Positions 54,399 through 63,282 of a stretch of 64,000 bases of DNA are shown here, piece by piece. The DNA is from Calothrix sp. NIES-4105 (GTDB lineage: Bacteria > Cyanobacteriota > Cyanobacteriia > Cyanobacteriales > Nostocaceae): positions 7,865,717-7,929,716 of the forward strand of contig NZ_AP018290.1 in the NCBI RefSeq assembly GCF_002368415.1, read 5' to 3'. A program made the position numbers and the translations under genes. The notes under the pieces are model-generated. The model did no database searches. It worked only from the letters and a program-made list of their open reading frames with translations, and was not told the origin of the DNA. Positions within the stretch are counted from its first letter, which is position 1. Each line of letters starts with the position of its first letter.

Positions 54399-55646
54399 AT
54401 GAATATTTCAGAGAAAGTAAACAACCAAATCCCAGCGCAAGTTTGGGTGCAAACGATTGGACGCGGACTTTATCAACTTGGCTCGGCAGTGTTACTGTTT
54501 TACATGCCGATTGTTTTTGTCAACTACGGTAATTTATCAGCTACCGAAGTTGGACTCGCGGTTGGTGGTGGTTCGGTAGCTGGTTTTATTGGCAATCTTT
54601 TGGGTGGAGTACTCACAGACTCGCCGAAATTTGGACGCAAGCGAACTTTACTTGCATCGTCTACATTTGCGGTGATTACATGTACTATCGCGGTGTTTAC
54701 TTCAACTTTTGCTTTACTACTGTTAGCGAATATAGTATTTGGCTTCAGTACGGGTTTGTACTGGACTGCCGCCGATTCTTCAGTAATGGATGTTACAACT
54801 CCTGAACAACGGCAAGGCGCCTTTTCATTATTAGGTGTAGCAGATAACGTTGGTTTTGCTGCTGGGACGTTTAGTGGTGGAGTGTTGCTTAAATTACTTC
54901 ATCCCGAAAAATTACTATTTGCAGCAGGTGGAATTACATTTTTGATTTTGCTGATATTATTCGCTGTGGCAATGAAAGAAACTCGTTCCCAAAGTGAGGG
55001 AGAAACCCATAATATCCAGAAAGGTTGGAAAACAGCGTTAACCGACGCGCGCTTGATGATTTATCTATTGGTAAATACCTTATTTATCACTTACATTGCC
55101 TTAGTCGGTGGTAACTTACCGTTATACTTCGTCAACTTTGGTGGTACATCAGATGCAACTGTCGCGAACTTATTTACTATCGGATATGTTGGGTTAGGCG
55201 CCGTCCTTCAAGTACCAGTCGTCAAAGCAATTAGTAAATTAAGCTATTTAACTTCACTCTCGATATCAATGGCAGTTTGGGGTATAGGTTTTGCCTTAGT
55301 ATGGGTTTTAGGCAACTTCGCTGATATGAATCAAGTTTACCAGTTAGGAATATTTGCAGTATTTGCCGTAGCTAGCATTATCTATAAACCTACCTCAAGC
55401 GCATGGATTTCTGAACTGGCGCCTGCATCATTACGCGGAGCTTATACCGCAATAGCCTATCAATGCTGGACAATAGGATACATAATAGGTCCAATTGTCG
55501 GTGGTTGGGCAGTAGACCAATCACGCGCAGTTGCCCAAAACGCATGGTTAGCAATAGCATTAAGTACTACTACAGGATTAGTTATTTTACAAGTCTTAAA
55601 CAAACAAAACACAGTAACATCATCCAAGGAAGAACCTGTAGGATAG
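54399..55646 (+). CDS. Major facilitator superfamily transporter
   Basis: The 415-residue protein has twelve hydrophobic helices. MFS landmarks are GGVLTDSPKFGRKRTL (the loop 2-3 motif, about residues 68-83), STGLYWTAADSSVMDVTTPE and the mirrored ELAPASLRGAYTAIAYQCWT in the second half. Specificity is unknown; such proteins often export drugs or sugars. The ATG at 54399 is chosen because the frame upstream runs through intergenic repeats and starts MNISEKVNNQIPAQVWVQTI give a normal N-terminus. Confidence 0.9.
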   Translation: MNISEKVNNQIPAQVWVQTIGRGLYQLGSAVLLFYMPIVFVNYGNLSATEVGLAVGGGSVAGFIGNLLGGVLTDSPKFGRKRTLLASSTFAVITCTIAVFTSTFALLLLANIVFGFSTGLYWTAADSSVMDVTTPEQRQGAFSLLGVADNVGFAAGTFSGGVLLKLLHPEKLLFAAGGITFLILLILFAVAMKETRSQSEGETHNIQKGWKTALTDARLMIYLLVNTLFITYIALVGGNLPLYFVNFGGTSDATVANLFTIGYVGLGAVLQVPVVKAISKLSYLTSLSISMAVWGIGFALVWVLGNFADMNQVYQLGIFAVFAVASIIYKPTSSAWISELAPASLRGAYTAIAYQCWTIGYIIGPIVGGWAVDQSRAVAQNAWLAIALSTTTGLVILQVLNKQNTVTSSKEEPVG

Positions 55647-55770
55647 CAAAACACCTGTCCTAAAACTCCCCAACTTCAAGCTAAAATTATTTTGGAGAAC
55701 AAGTAATTATGCTTACCCGCAGGCGCCATTATAACCTGTTGGTTAGCGCAGCATAGAGAGGAGATTCACT

Positions 55771-55974
55771 GTGGAACAAGAAATCAACTGTAAAGTACAG
55801 TGCGTTAATGGCTGTGTATTGGGTAATGAAAATTGTCCCAATAAAGAAATTCGCGAAGCCGCATCTAAGTTTATCGAAGACACCTCACTCGATAAAATGA
55901 TCGAAATCGCAGAAGCTGCACGACTTAAAAAATTAACCGAACCACCCAAGTGGATTTTACCCGATGATATTTAA
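55771..55974 (+). CDS. Small conserved cyanobacterial protein
   Basis: The 67-residue protein has four cysteines in KVQCVNGCVLGNENCPN near the N-terminus, a possible metal-binding knuckle, and a helical acidic/basic tail EIREAASKFIEDTSLDKMIE ending PPKWILPDDI. It starts at GTG, with AGAGGAG eight bases before it. No function is known to me. Very similar short proteins recur in filamentous cyanobacteria. Confidence 0.7.
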   Translation: MEQEINCKVQCVNGCVLGNENCPNKEIREAASKFIEDTSLDKMIEIAEAARLKKLTEPPKWILPDDI

Positions 55975-56025
55975 CGTAGCTCCCGTAAAAACGGCGCCTA
56001 GTTAATTTTTAGCAGTTCTTAAATC

Positions 56026-56205
56026 ATTGAACTTTGGTCATTAACTATTGTATTTATTTATACCGAATCACAGCAAAAAATACTTAAAAAACCAACTAAA
56101 ATTAAAGCTTTACAAGGTTGGTTTGAAAAGACACAACCTGTATACCCTGATTTTGACTCTATGGAGGCAAGATGGCAAGCCTTGAAGGAGAAATATAATC
56201 TGTGA
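56026..56205 (+). pseudogene. Possible C-terminal remnant of an unidentified small gene
   Basis: A frame with no ATG until near its end (56161) encodes IIELWSLTIVFIYTESQQKI and QGWFEKTQPVYPDFDSMEAR, ending WQALKEKYNL. The composition is protein-like, but there is no start codon or ribosome site, so it is a remnant if real. I cannot name the family. Confidence 0.3.
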
Positions 56206-56210
56206 AAGTG

Positions 56211-56747
56211 TTACTTTTGTTGTTTTTCTAAGAAAATTTTATTTTGCTGTGTATTCTGCCTTAATGTATCAGAGTCTTCCTCTATCACATTAGGTATATC
56301 TTTTTCCCTTTTACTCAATACTCTTTCTTTGTCCGCTTCTTTTTTCTCTATAAGCGCCGGAACCTTGTAATAATTGAATGTTGTATGATATATTAACTTT
56401 GCTTGTATATTATTACATTGTTTAAGTAGTAATAATAGTCCTAACGACATTAAGCAAACGAACGTAACGTGAATTAATCTTTTAAATTGCTGAGAACAAT
56501 ATTCATCTGCAATGAATGAAACTAAAGTTTTTACGCAAGATTTTGATGCAGTTTCATTATTAATCAAACCCATTTCTAGCGCTATATCTTCATCTATTTT
56601 AATAAGTAAATCATTTAGCTTCTCATCAATGGTAGCCAACTTTAATATTTCTTCTAACCGATAAAGCTCTTCTTCAGATGGTTCTTCAAGACTGATCAAT
56701 CTGTAATATTCCTCAGCCAATTTTTGTAGTTCTTGATTTAGATACAT
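56211..56747 (-). CDS. One-pass membrane protein, divergent from a sigma-like gene
   Basis: From the ATG at 56747 the product is 178 residues (an upstream ATG at 56810 is also in frame). It has an N-terminal helical soluble part LNQELQKLAEEYYRLISLEE, LEEILKLATIDEKLNDLLIK, then one transmembrane helix (VTFVCLMSLGLLLLL), and a long charged C-terminal tail (KKEADKERVLSKREKDIPNV). The layout (soluble helical N-terminal domain, one TM) is like anti-sigma or membrane-anchored regulatory proteins. This is inference. The sigma-70-like gene lies 0.5 kb away, transcribed divergently. Confidence 0.6.
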   Translation of the reverse strand: MYLNQELQKLAEEYYRLISLEEPSEEELYRLEEILKLATIDEKLNDLLIKIDEDIALEMGLINNETASKSCVKTLVSFIADEYCSQQFKRLIHVTFVCLMSLGLLLLLKQCNNIQAKLIYHTTFNYYKVPALIEKKEADKERVLSKREKDIPNVIEEDSDTLRQNTQQNKIFLEKQQK

Positions 56748-56808
56748 AAGAGTTTTTAATTGTACAGTTGAACATTTAAAAATACAAGGCACAGAAATGT
56801 AAGTATTC

Positions 56809-56961
56809 ATGACTCAACCAAATCCTAGAAATACCGAAAGCTTCATTGAACTATTCGAGGGGTCTTACCCCCTATTTTCCTATAAATGTATAAATATAGT
56901 GGTGTTTAATCGTGATAGTGTGACACACATCATTGAAAATTTTTCCAAGCTATGCGATTAG
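56809..56961 (+). CDS. Possible 50-residue reading frame
   Basis: An ATG at 56809 opens MTQPNPRNTESFIELFEGSY ... VTHIIENFSKLCD, 50 residues, ended by TAG at 56959-56961. The composition is protein-like, but there is no clear ribosome site. The start overlaps the start codon of the longer version of the divergent gene. It may be a truncated gene or chance. Confidence 0.3.
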   Translation: MTQPNPRNTESFIELFEGSYPLFSYKCINIVVFNRDSVTHIIENFSKLCD

Positions 56962-57268
56962 TCCAATAGAATCATACGAACACGAAAAATCAATGTTTGA
57001 ATCGTGTCCTAATAACGATTATCAGTTGGAATAAACAAATTCAAGCATACTAGACCCTCTACTAAAACATCGATAATTACTAATTTTGTTATATAGTAGA
57101 CAGTTTAGTAACTGTCACATTTTGTACATTAACGTTACTAATACTCATAGTTAGTAAAAAAAATAGTTAGACATTTCCTCAGTATGCTTTATCACTACAG
57201 TGATTCATACCTATATTTGAGGAGTTTTAAACGAGCAGGGTCATTTATTAAGAAGGTTACTAAAGCAC
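56962..57268. other. Upstream region of the sigma-like gene
   Basis: About 300 AT-rich bases containing the sigma-like gene promoter. No repeats or RNA genes are recognised. AGAAGG lies 12-13 bases before its ATG. Confidence 0.4.
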
Positions 57269-57808
57269 ATGGTTAATATTGTGTCAAGTAAGGAGCAGTT
57301 AAGGTTGCAAGAAATACTTCAATCAAGAAGTTTGAGAATTTATATCAGAAATAGATTGTATGTAATGAGAATGAATAATTTGCTTACTGAGGATGACGTA
57401 ATTAGTTATGTTTGTGTAGAATTAATCAAAGCTTACAACTCTGGAAAAGTTATAAACTCACCCCTTGCTTGGTCTAAAGTCGTTAGTGAAAGATATATCA
57501 TATATCAAAGAAAAAAGGCTAGCAGGTCTGAGCCAACTGAATTAGAAATAATTGAATTAAATGCTAATAATCAAAATTATTACATTAGTTATGATGAAAG
57601 AGAGGAACTCAATAATAAAATGAAACAGTTAAAAGTTGCTACACAAAAAATACTAAATTTGCGGTTTTTTCAAAATCTTAGTTGGGAAGAAATAGCTGAC
57701 TTTCTTTCTCAACAAGAAAACAAGCAAATAAATGCTGCTACTGCCCGCAAGCGTGGTGAGAGAGCCTTGAAGGAGCTACGTAATTTATATATAGATAATC
57801 AGCCTTAA
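57269..57808 (+). CDS. Sigma-70 family RNA polymerase factor-like protein
   Basis: The 179-residue protein has a sigma-2-like N-terminal part (LRIYIRNRLYVMRMNNLLTE, DDVISYVCVELIKAYNSGKV) and a sigma-4-like helix-turn-helix at the C-terminus (ATQKILNLRFFQNLSWEEIA, then NAATARKRGERALKELRNLY). ECF sigma factors have this two-domain form. It is AT-rich and lacks a clear region 2.4 consensus, so it could be an ECF-like regulator rather than a proven sigma. A terminator follows. The divergent membrane protein may be its partner, as for anti-sigma factors. Confidence 0.75.
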   Translation: MVNIVSSKEQLRLQEILQSRSLRIYIRNRLYVMRMNNLLTEDDVISYVCVELIKAYNSGKVINSPLAWSKVVSERYIIYQRKKASRSEPTELEIIELNANNQNYYISYDEREELNNKMKQLKVATQKILNLRFFQNLSWEEIADFLSQQENKQINAATARKRGERALKELRNLYIDNQP

Positions 57809-57858
57809 TTTTTGAATTACCAACAGTATGATTGCACTATCTATATATACTACTATCA

Positions 57859-57888
57859 ACCTTCCACCTTAATAGGTGGGAGGTTTTT
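57859..57888 (+). terminator. Intrinsic terminator of the sigma-like gene
   Basis: CCTTCCACCTTAATAGGTGG then GAGGTTTTTAAA: stem CCTTCCACC/GGTGGGAGG (one mismatch) plus a T-run. It lies 50 bases after the stop codon. Confidence 0.85.
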
Positions 57889-57903
57889 AAATCTAGTGGC
57901 CCG

Positions 57904-58002
57904 TGTCATAAGTTTTGGGGAGTTGGGTACGTAGTAGGGCTTTAGCCCTCTATATTTTCGTGCGAGTCAGGCGCTACTACGTACCTACCAAAACTTATGA
58001 CA
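57904..58002. mobile_element. 99-bp inverted-repeat element (MITE-like)
   Basis: TGTCATAAGTTTTGG at the left is a perfect inverse of CCAAAACTTATGACA at the right (15 bp). Inside it, TACGTAGTAG is mirrored by CTACTACGTA, and there is an AGGGCTTTAGCCCT hairpin. No coding capacity. It lies between two convergent genes. Confidence 0.75.
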
Positions 58003-58020
58003 TTAAGTACTAGTTCGAGT

Positions 58021-59652
58021 TTAAGCTATATATGGTGAGTTTATTGCCGCTACACGTTTGGCATCTACTAAAGTTTGATAAACAAAAGCCGCTACTTCCG
58101 CGCGTGTAGCTTCGCGAGTGGGGTTGAGTTGTTTGATGTTTGGGTAATTTACAATGATTCGTTTATCACTCGCTATCGCTACTTCGTCTGCCGCATAGTT
58201 GGGTATTTTCCCTTGGTCGTCGTAAGATTTGAGTGATTTTGCAGTTCCAGTAGTAAGTCCAAGTCCATTAACTAGCGAAACTATTATTTGGACTCGCTGA
58301 ATGTTCTCGTTGGGACGAAATGTATTGTTCGGATATCCAGAGAGAAATTGCCCTTGGTAAGCTTGTTGAATAACGCTGTGTGCCCAAAAACTTTCTTGCA
58401 CATCTCGGAATTTTGCTGCTTGACGTTTAGCAGTTGGGTTAAAAGCTTTAACTAGTAACGCTGCATACTGCGCGCGTGTCATTGTTGCATCTGGTTTATA
58501 AGTTTGATCGCGAAACCCGGTAACTATACCAAGTTTATTTAATTCTCGAATAAATGCTTCTGCCCAATGTCCGCTAATATCTGTTAATTCGCTACTACCC
58601 CGTGATGGAGGTGGTACAGGAATTGGTACTGGAGATGGTACTGGAATTGGTACTGGTTCTGGTTCTGGCGCTGGTATTGGTGCTGGGGTTGGGTTTGGTG
58701 ATGGTGTAGGAACTGGTACGGGAATTGGTACAGGTGCAGGATTTGGTACCGGAGATGGTACCGGGGATGGTACAGGAGTTGGCGCCTGATTACCTATAAA
58801 TTCGATATCTCCTTTACATTTTGTGGGGTCTACTTGGTTTCCTACCGATACCAATTTATTGGAACCGACATTTTGTATATCAAATTGACCATTGTTGCGA
58901 AAAATATTACTACCTGGACTATTATTACTACCAATATCGGGTAGAGCATTGGCTATTACAGTCATGCCATCTTGAACGTTGCGTTCGCAAATGTTGGTTC
59001 GCAATATTGGACGCGCGTCGTTTGAGATAATTAAACCTGAACGGTTTTCGTAAATTTTATTATCGGTTAACCTCGGTGATGCAGTATCGCTAACCACGAT
59101 ACCAAAACCAGTTTTAAAGCACGAGTTGTTACGTATATCGCCTTTTGCGTTTTTTGCAACTGCAATTCCATTGGCTGCATTGTCTGTGCAAATATTATCG
59201 CGAATAATTGGGTCGGCATCACCAGATACAAATATACCTTCGCGTTTACATTTAGTAAAAGTACAGTTAGCTATTAGAGGAGTTGTTAATTCTATCCAAA
59301 CTCCTGTACCGCGACTTGCTGGGTTAGTAACTGTAATACCCCGCAGTTCGGCACCGCTTGCCATTAGTATAGTTACATTTTGGCGAGCGAAGAAACGACT
59401 TAAATATTCTCCACTTCCTTCAATGACAATTAAGCTTCCCTTTTTTGCTTCATTCCCAGCAATCGTAACGCCGACTGGAATATTTATAGGAAACTGTTCA
59501 CCACTAGTAGTATTATAGTTACCATCAGCTAATTGAATGGTTAAACCTGCACTTGCACGCCCAAGCGCTTTTGTAATTGTTTTTAACGGCGCCTGTTGGC
59601 TACCATTCGCAGTATCATTCCCACTGACAGGGTTTACGTAAATAGTCGGCAT
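58021..59652 (-). CDS. DUF1565 / parallel beta-helix protein with S-layer homology domains
   Basis: About 543 residues from the ATG at 59652. Order: DUF1565 beta-helix start ([40 protein letters not shown]), right-handed beta-helix repeats (about 80-275), a proline-rich linker of alternating PVP/PIP units (about 290-355), then SLH-like repeats ([52 protein letters not shown]). SLH domains bind cell-wall polymer. No signal peptide is visible, even from the upstream in-frame start at 59694 ([14 protein letters not shown]), which is odd for a wall protein. It is the last gene of a channel - TPR - SLH run. Confidence 0.88.
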   Translation of the reverse strand: MPTIYVNPVSGNDTANGSQQAPLKTITKALGRASAGLTIQLADGNYNTTSGEQFPINIPVGVTIAGNEAKKGSLIVIEGSGEYLSRFFARQNVTILMASGAELRGITVTNPASRGTGVWIELTTPLIANCTFTKCKREGIFVSGDADPIIRDNICTDNAANGIAVAKNAKGDIRNNSCFKTGFGIVVSDTASPRLTDNKIYENRSGLIISNDARPILRTNICERNVQDGMTVIANALPDIGSNNSPGSNIFRNNGQFDIQNVGSNKLVSVGNQVDPTKCKGDIEFIGNQAPTPVPSPVPSPVPNPAPVPIPVPVPTPSPNPTPAPIPAPEPEPVPIPVPSPVPIPVPPPSRGSSELTDISGHWAEAFIRELNKLGIVTGFRDQTYKPDATMTRAQYAALLVKAFNPTAKRQAAKFRDVQESFWAHSVIQQAYQGQFLSGYPNNTFRPNENIQRVQIIVSLVNGLGLTTGTAKSLKSYDDQGKIPNYAADEVAIASDKRIIVNYPNIKQLNPTREATRAEVAAFVYQTLVDAKRVAAINSPYIA

Positions 59653-59716
59653 ATTTATACACTTATCAAGACATAGACATACTACCCCCAACAAGCAGTT
59701 TTGGGGGTATTATACC

Positions 59717-60859
59717 TTAATTATCAAATTTTTTAATGATTTCTAGCGCGCGCTGCGAAAAATCAGGAAGTCCTTGCTGTTTAAACATTTGGGCAGCTTT
59801 TTGTAAATCGGCAGTACCGTTGTTTTTGTCTCCAAGTTGGAAATGGGCAACTCCTCTATTTCCGTAAGCTTGAGCAAGGTCAGGATTTATTTGTAACGCT
59901 TTGCTGTAGTCTTGAATCGCACCTTTTTTATTTCCCATATCCGCGCGCGCTCTACCTCTGTTATAGTAGGCTTCGGCAAGATTAGGGTTTAGCAGTAAAG
60001 CTTTATTAAAATCAGCTATCGCCGCTTTCTTGTTTCCCATCTGTAAGTGCGTAGTTCCCCGGTTATTGTAAGCATCAACAAATTTGGGATTTACAGAGAG
60101 CGCTTGCGTATAATCAACAATTGCCCCCTGCATATCACCTAACTCACGCCGAGTTAACCCACGATTGCAGTATGCTTGATAATCTTTGGGATTAAGCTGT
60201 AATGCTTGATTATAATCCTCAATAGCCCCTTTCATATCTTGTAAGTCTGCCCGCGCGTTGCCACGGTTAAGATAAACTTCTGCTAATTTCGGATTAAGTT
60301 GTAACGCTTGATTATAATCGCTAACAGCCGCTTGCATGTCCCCTAAGCTGTAATGCGCTCGTCCACGATTATTATAAGTTTCGGCATCTGTTGGATTTAA
60401 CTGTAGCGCCTTATTATAGTCAGAAATTGCACCCTCCGCATCTCCAGACTCACGACGCGCGTTACCTCGGTTATTATAAGCAGCTGCATAATCTGGATTT
60501 ATTCGTAACGCTTGATTAAAATCTTCAACAGCCCCCAACTTATCCGCCAACTCCGCGCGCGCTATACCTCGGTTATAATAAACCTCAGCAAAATCAGGCT
60601 TTAACTTTATAGCAGTATTAAAATTTTCAATTGCCCCACGTTTATCTCCCTTACTGTAAAGTTGATTGCCTTGCAAAAAATAGAAAAGCGCGTTTTTAGT
60701 AATAGTAGGTAACATCTCACTATCAGCATCACCTGCTGCAACTAATTTTTGACTCTTGCTTATCCTCGCTTCTCCCAATTTCGCACTCACAGGCGCCTGT
60801 GAAAAACTAAAAATACTACCTAATAAAATAATCAAAGTTACAATTTTTGACACTTTCAT
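59717..60859 (-). CDS. Secreted TPR-repeat protein
   Basis: About 380 residues with a signal peptide (MKVSKIVTLIILLGSIFSFS, cleaved near APVSA). It then has about nine TPR repeats with the consensus AIEDYNQALQLNPKDYQAYC-type units (xxAxxxYNxALxLNPxxAEAYYNRG). TPR superhelices bind peptides or protein partners; no enzyme domain is present. It ends SQRALEIIKKFDN. The start ATG at 60859 is chosen over one at 60874. It lies 23 bases after the ion-channel gene. Confidence 0.9.
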   Translation of the reverse strand: MKVSKIVTLIILLGSIFSFSQAPVSAKLGEARISKSQKLVAAGDADSEMLPTITKNALFYFLQGNQLYSKGDKRGAIENFNTAIKLKPDFAEVYYNRGIARAELADKLGAVEDFNQALRINPDYAAAYNNRGNARRESGDAEGAISDYNKALQLNPTDAETYNNRGRAHYSLGDMQAAVSDYNQALQLNPKLAEVYLNRGNARADLQDMKGAIEDYNQALQLNPKDYQAYCNRGLTRRELGDMQGAIVDYTQALSVNPKFVDAYNNRGTTHLQMGNKKAAIADFNKALLLNPNLAEAYYNRGRARADMGNKKGAIQDYSKALQINPDLAQAYGNRGVAHFQLGDKNNGTADLQKAAQMFKQQGLPDFSQRALEIIKKFDN

Positions 60860-60882
60860 ATTAATTCCCCACAAGAAATAAA

Positions 60883-61689
60883 TTATCCGTTACATTTGTT
60901 GTATCCGTTGCCACCATCACCCAACTTTGTACCACATCTTTTACAAAACTGGGCATCTGTATCATGAAACGCTAAACCACAGCCAGTACAAATGGTTTCG
61001 ATTTGAGTTGTTGATTTTACCAAGCGTTTGATTAAATCACCTATCTGCCAAGGTACTAGCGCTATTCCTGTCAAAATCATGAAAACTGTAAGCAAACGTC
61101 CTAGTTGCGATGTTGGTATTACATCCCCAAACCCGACCGTCGTCATTGTAACGACCGAGAAGTAAAATGCATCCAAAAAAGTTTTAAAGCCAGCAGGATT
61201 AACTCGATGCTCGACTTGGTAGATTAAACCCGAAAATACAAAGATAATCGCAAATAATGTAAATAGTATCCGTGCAAAAATTGCGCCATCTTCATTACTG
61301 ATACCAAACATGTACCTGCTATCAACTAACCTTATCAGACGTAAAATTCTAAACCATCGCAATAAACGAATATAGCTAATATCGGTGGCGCCGAGAAAAA
61401 AAGGTAAAATAGCCAGTAAATCTATAATTGAATAAAAACTTAATATATATTTAATATTAAATTTATTACTCCATAACCTCAAACCGTATTCAAAGACAAA
61501 AATTATCAAAATTACTTTGTCTATTATGTTTAAGTATTCGTAAATATTCGCGTGTAACGCATAGGTTTCAGCAACAAAAATACCTGATGAAATCAGTACT
61601 AAACTAGCAATACTGAGATTGATAATCTTTCCCGCTGGTGTATCAAGGTCTTTTAGATAAAAATCGATTTTTTCTCTATTTAGTAGCAT
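60883..61689 (-). CDS. Voltage-gated-type potassium channel with a C-terminal zinc ribbon
   Basis: The 268-residue protein has S1-S4 helices with a partial voltage sensor (IRLLRWFRILRLIRLVDSRY; arginines every third or so residue) and a pore with selectivity filter TVGFGD (about residue 183) between two helices. The C-terminus carries CTGCGLAFHDTDAQFCKRCG, a two-CxxC zinc ribbon, an unusual cytoplasmic addition. Cyanobacterial channels of this kind set membrane potential. It is the first gene of the channel - TPR - SLH run. Confidence 0.9.
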   Translation of the reverse strand: MLLNREKIDFYLKDLDTPAGKIINLSIASLVLISSGIFVAETYALHANIYEYLNIIDKVILIIFVFEYGLRLWSNKFNIKYILSFYSIIDLLAILPFFLGATDISYIRLLRWFRILRLIRLVDSRYMFGISNEDGAIFARILFTLFAIIFVFSGLIYQVEHRVNPAGFKTFLDAFYFSVVTMTTVGFGDVIPTSQLGRLLTVFMILTGIALVPWQIGDLIKRLVKSTTQIETICTGCGLAFHDTDAQFCKRCGTKLGDGGNGYNKCNG

Positions 61690-61732
61690 AAATGCTTTTT
61701 AATAAAAAGAATAGCAATGGCACGGATTTACT

Positions 61733-62158
61733 ATGGATAATGAATATTTTATGCGTTTAGCTATTGAAGCGGCAAAAAAAGGTGATGCGCCTTATGGTGC
61801 AGTCATTGTCAAAGATAATGAAGTTGTTACTGTTGCACATAACACCGTGCGACAAGACAGTGACCCATCCGCACATGCAGAAATTAACGCTATTCGTAAA
61901 TTAACAGCTTCTCTCAAAAATCCATCTTTAGAGGGATATACAATCTACACAACTGGCGAGCCATGCCCAATGTGTGCTACCGCTTGTGTATGGACAGGAA
62001 TATCACAAATTGTTTACGGCGCCTCGATTAAAGATTTAATGGAAGTAAAACAGTCGCAAATTGATATATCTTGTGAAGAAATAATTGCCAAAAGCTTTAA
62101 AAATATTACAGTCACGCGCGGAGTTCTACGCTCTGAATGTATGGAACTGTTTGGTTAG
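61733..62158 (+). CDS. Nucleoside deaminase (CDA superfamily)
   Basis: The 141-residue protein has the zinc motif HAE at residues 48-50 (PSAHAEINAIRK) and PCPMC at 77-81 (TGEPCPMCATACVW), the signature of the cytidine/tRNA-adenosine/guanine deaminase superfamily. The closest by appearance is the guanine-deaminase-like GuaD group; substrate uncertain. It is divergent from the ion-channel gene with 43 bases between. A palindromic terminator follows. Confidence 0.88.
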   Translation: MDNEYFMRLAIEAAKKGDAPYGAVIVKDNEVVTVAHNTVRQDSDPSAHAEINAIRKLTASLKNPSLEGYTIYTTGEPCPMCATACVWTGISQIVYGASIKDLMEVKQSQIDISCEEIIAKSFKNITVTRGVLRSECMELFG

Positions 62159-62166
62159 ATTCCCTA

Positions 62167-62197
62167 GATTCCTGACTTCTTAAAGAAGTCGGGAATC
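62167..62197. terminator. Palindromic terminator, copy 2
   Basis: GATTCCTGACTTCTT/AAAGAAGTCGGGAATC, a near-perfect 15-bp stem, matches the copy at 14569-14599 with one base changed. It lies between the stops of convergent genes and touches the regulator's stop codon at 62198-62200. Confidence 0.85.
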
Positions 62198-62848
62198 TTA
62201 AACGCTGTCTTCTAAAAAAGATAAATATGATTTGGCGAATAAAGCTGCTTGAGTACGGTCGCGCAAGTTCAATCTATTTAAAATGTTTGTAACATGATTT
62301 TTAACTGTCCCTTCGGATATATATAGTTGGCTGGCTATTTCGCGGTTACTGGCGCCTGAAGCAATTAAACGTAACACTTCCTTCTCGCGCGGGGTCAGTT
62401 GTTCTAATGCAGGTGGAGGTGCTGGTTCTTCATTAGTTGAAAATGCAAACAGTTTTTTAACAATTCCTGGCCCCAACTGTGTGTAACCTTTATGTACTGC
62501 ACGAATTGCTACAGCTAACTCCTCAGATGGAGTATCTTTGAGTAAATATCCCATTGCCCCATACTGTAATGCCGTAGCTACATACTCTGTATCGTCGAAT
62601 GTTGTTAATACTAGTGTTCTTGTATCACTAAATCTTTTCTGGATTTCTCGCTGGGCTGCTACTCCGTCCATGATTGGCATCCGCATATCCATTAATACTA
62701 CGTCTGGATGCAACTGAGCAATTAAATCAATCGCTTCTCTGCCGTTTTCGGCTTCCCCAACAATTTCTAAGTCTGATTCTAATTCTAATAAAGCCCTTAA
62801 CCCTTGACGTATCAAGTATTGGTCATCTACCAGCAGCACTTTTATCAT
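62198..62848 (-). CDS. NarL/FixJ-type two-component response regulator
   Basis: About 216 residues from the ATG at 62848; a GTG at 62878 is in frame. It has a receiver with VLLVDDQYLIRQGL and phosphoacceptor in PDVVLMDMRMPIMDG. It also has a C-terminal LuxR-type helix-turn-helix with LTPREKEVLRLIASGASNRE and ISEGTVKNHVTNILNRLNL. It is a DNA-binding response regulator. No kinase is adjacent, although a sensor-like gene begins 0.4 kb away in the opposite direction. Targets unknown. Confidence 0.93.
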   Translation of the reverse strand: MIKVLLVDDQYLIRQGLRALLELESDLEIVGEAENGREAIDLIAQLHPDVVLMDMRMPIMDGVAAQREIQKRFSDTRTLVLTTFDDTEYVATALQYGAMGYLLKDTPSEELAVAIRAVHKGYTQLGPGIVKKLFAFSTNEEPAPPPALEQLTPREKEVLRLIASGASNREIASQLYISEGTVKNHVTNILNRLNLRDRTQAALFAKSYLSFLEDSV

Positions 62849-62878
62849 ATTTTTATCATCACGTTTAGGAGTTCGCAC

Positions 62879-63282
62879 TCTATTTTATAGTTTATATAAC
62901 CAGCAAGTATCAAGTTAATTGAGTGTTGATATTTGACCTTTACATAATGTCAGTAAACCAGCAAGTAATAATAAAATCCTTAGTGTCCTTAATATATTTT
63001 TATTTTTTAACACAAAAAAAAAGAAACAATAAAGAATCAAATAAATATATTATATTCATCTTAAGCAAATCTAATGTATTTTTTAGAACACCAAGTGCAA
63101 AAATGTTTGCTAGATAATAGAATAAGAATAATTTGGCTGCGTTAGTCAAACCTTATAGGACTAGATTTTTGTCTCAGTGGTGTATAAACTTATATTTAAG
63201 ATACTTATGCTTTTGTGAGGGAAGTGTTTTCAACTGTCTCCATGTAAACAATTTTTAAGACAGCAGGCTTGAGAAGGAGTAG
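62879..63282. other. Divergent intergenic region
   Basis: AT-rich spacer of about 400 bases between the NarL-type regulator and the sensor gene. No RNA, repeat or palindrome of note; GAGAAGGAG near 63271 is the ribosome site of the next gene. Confidence 0.4.
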
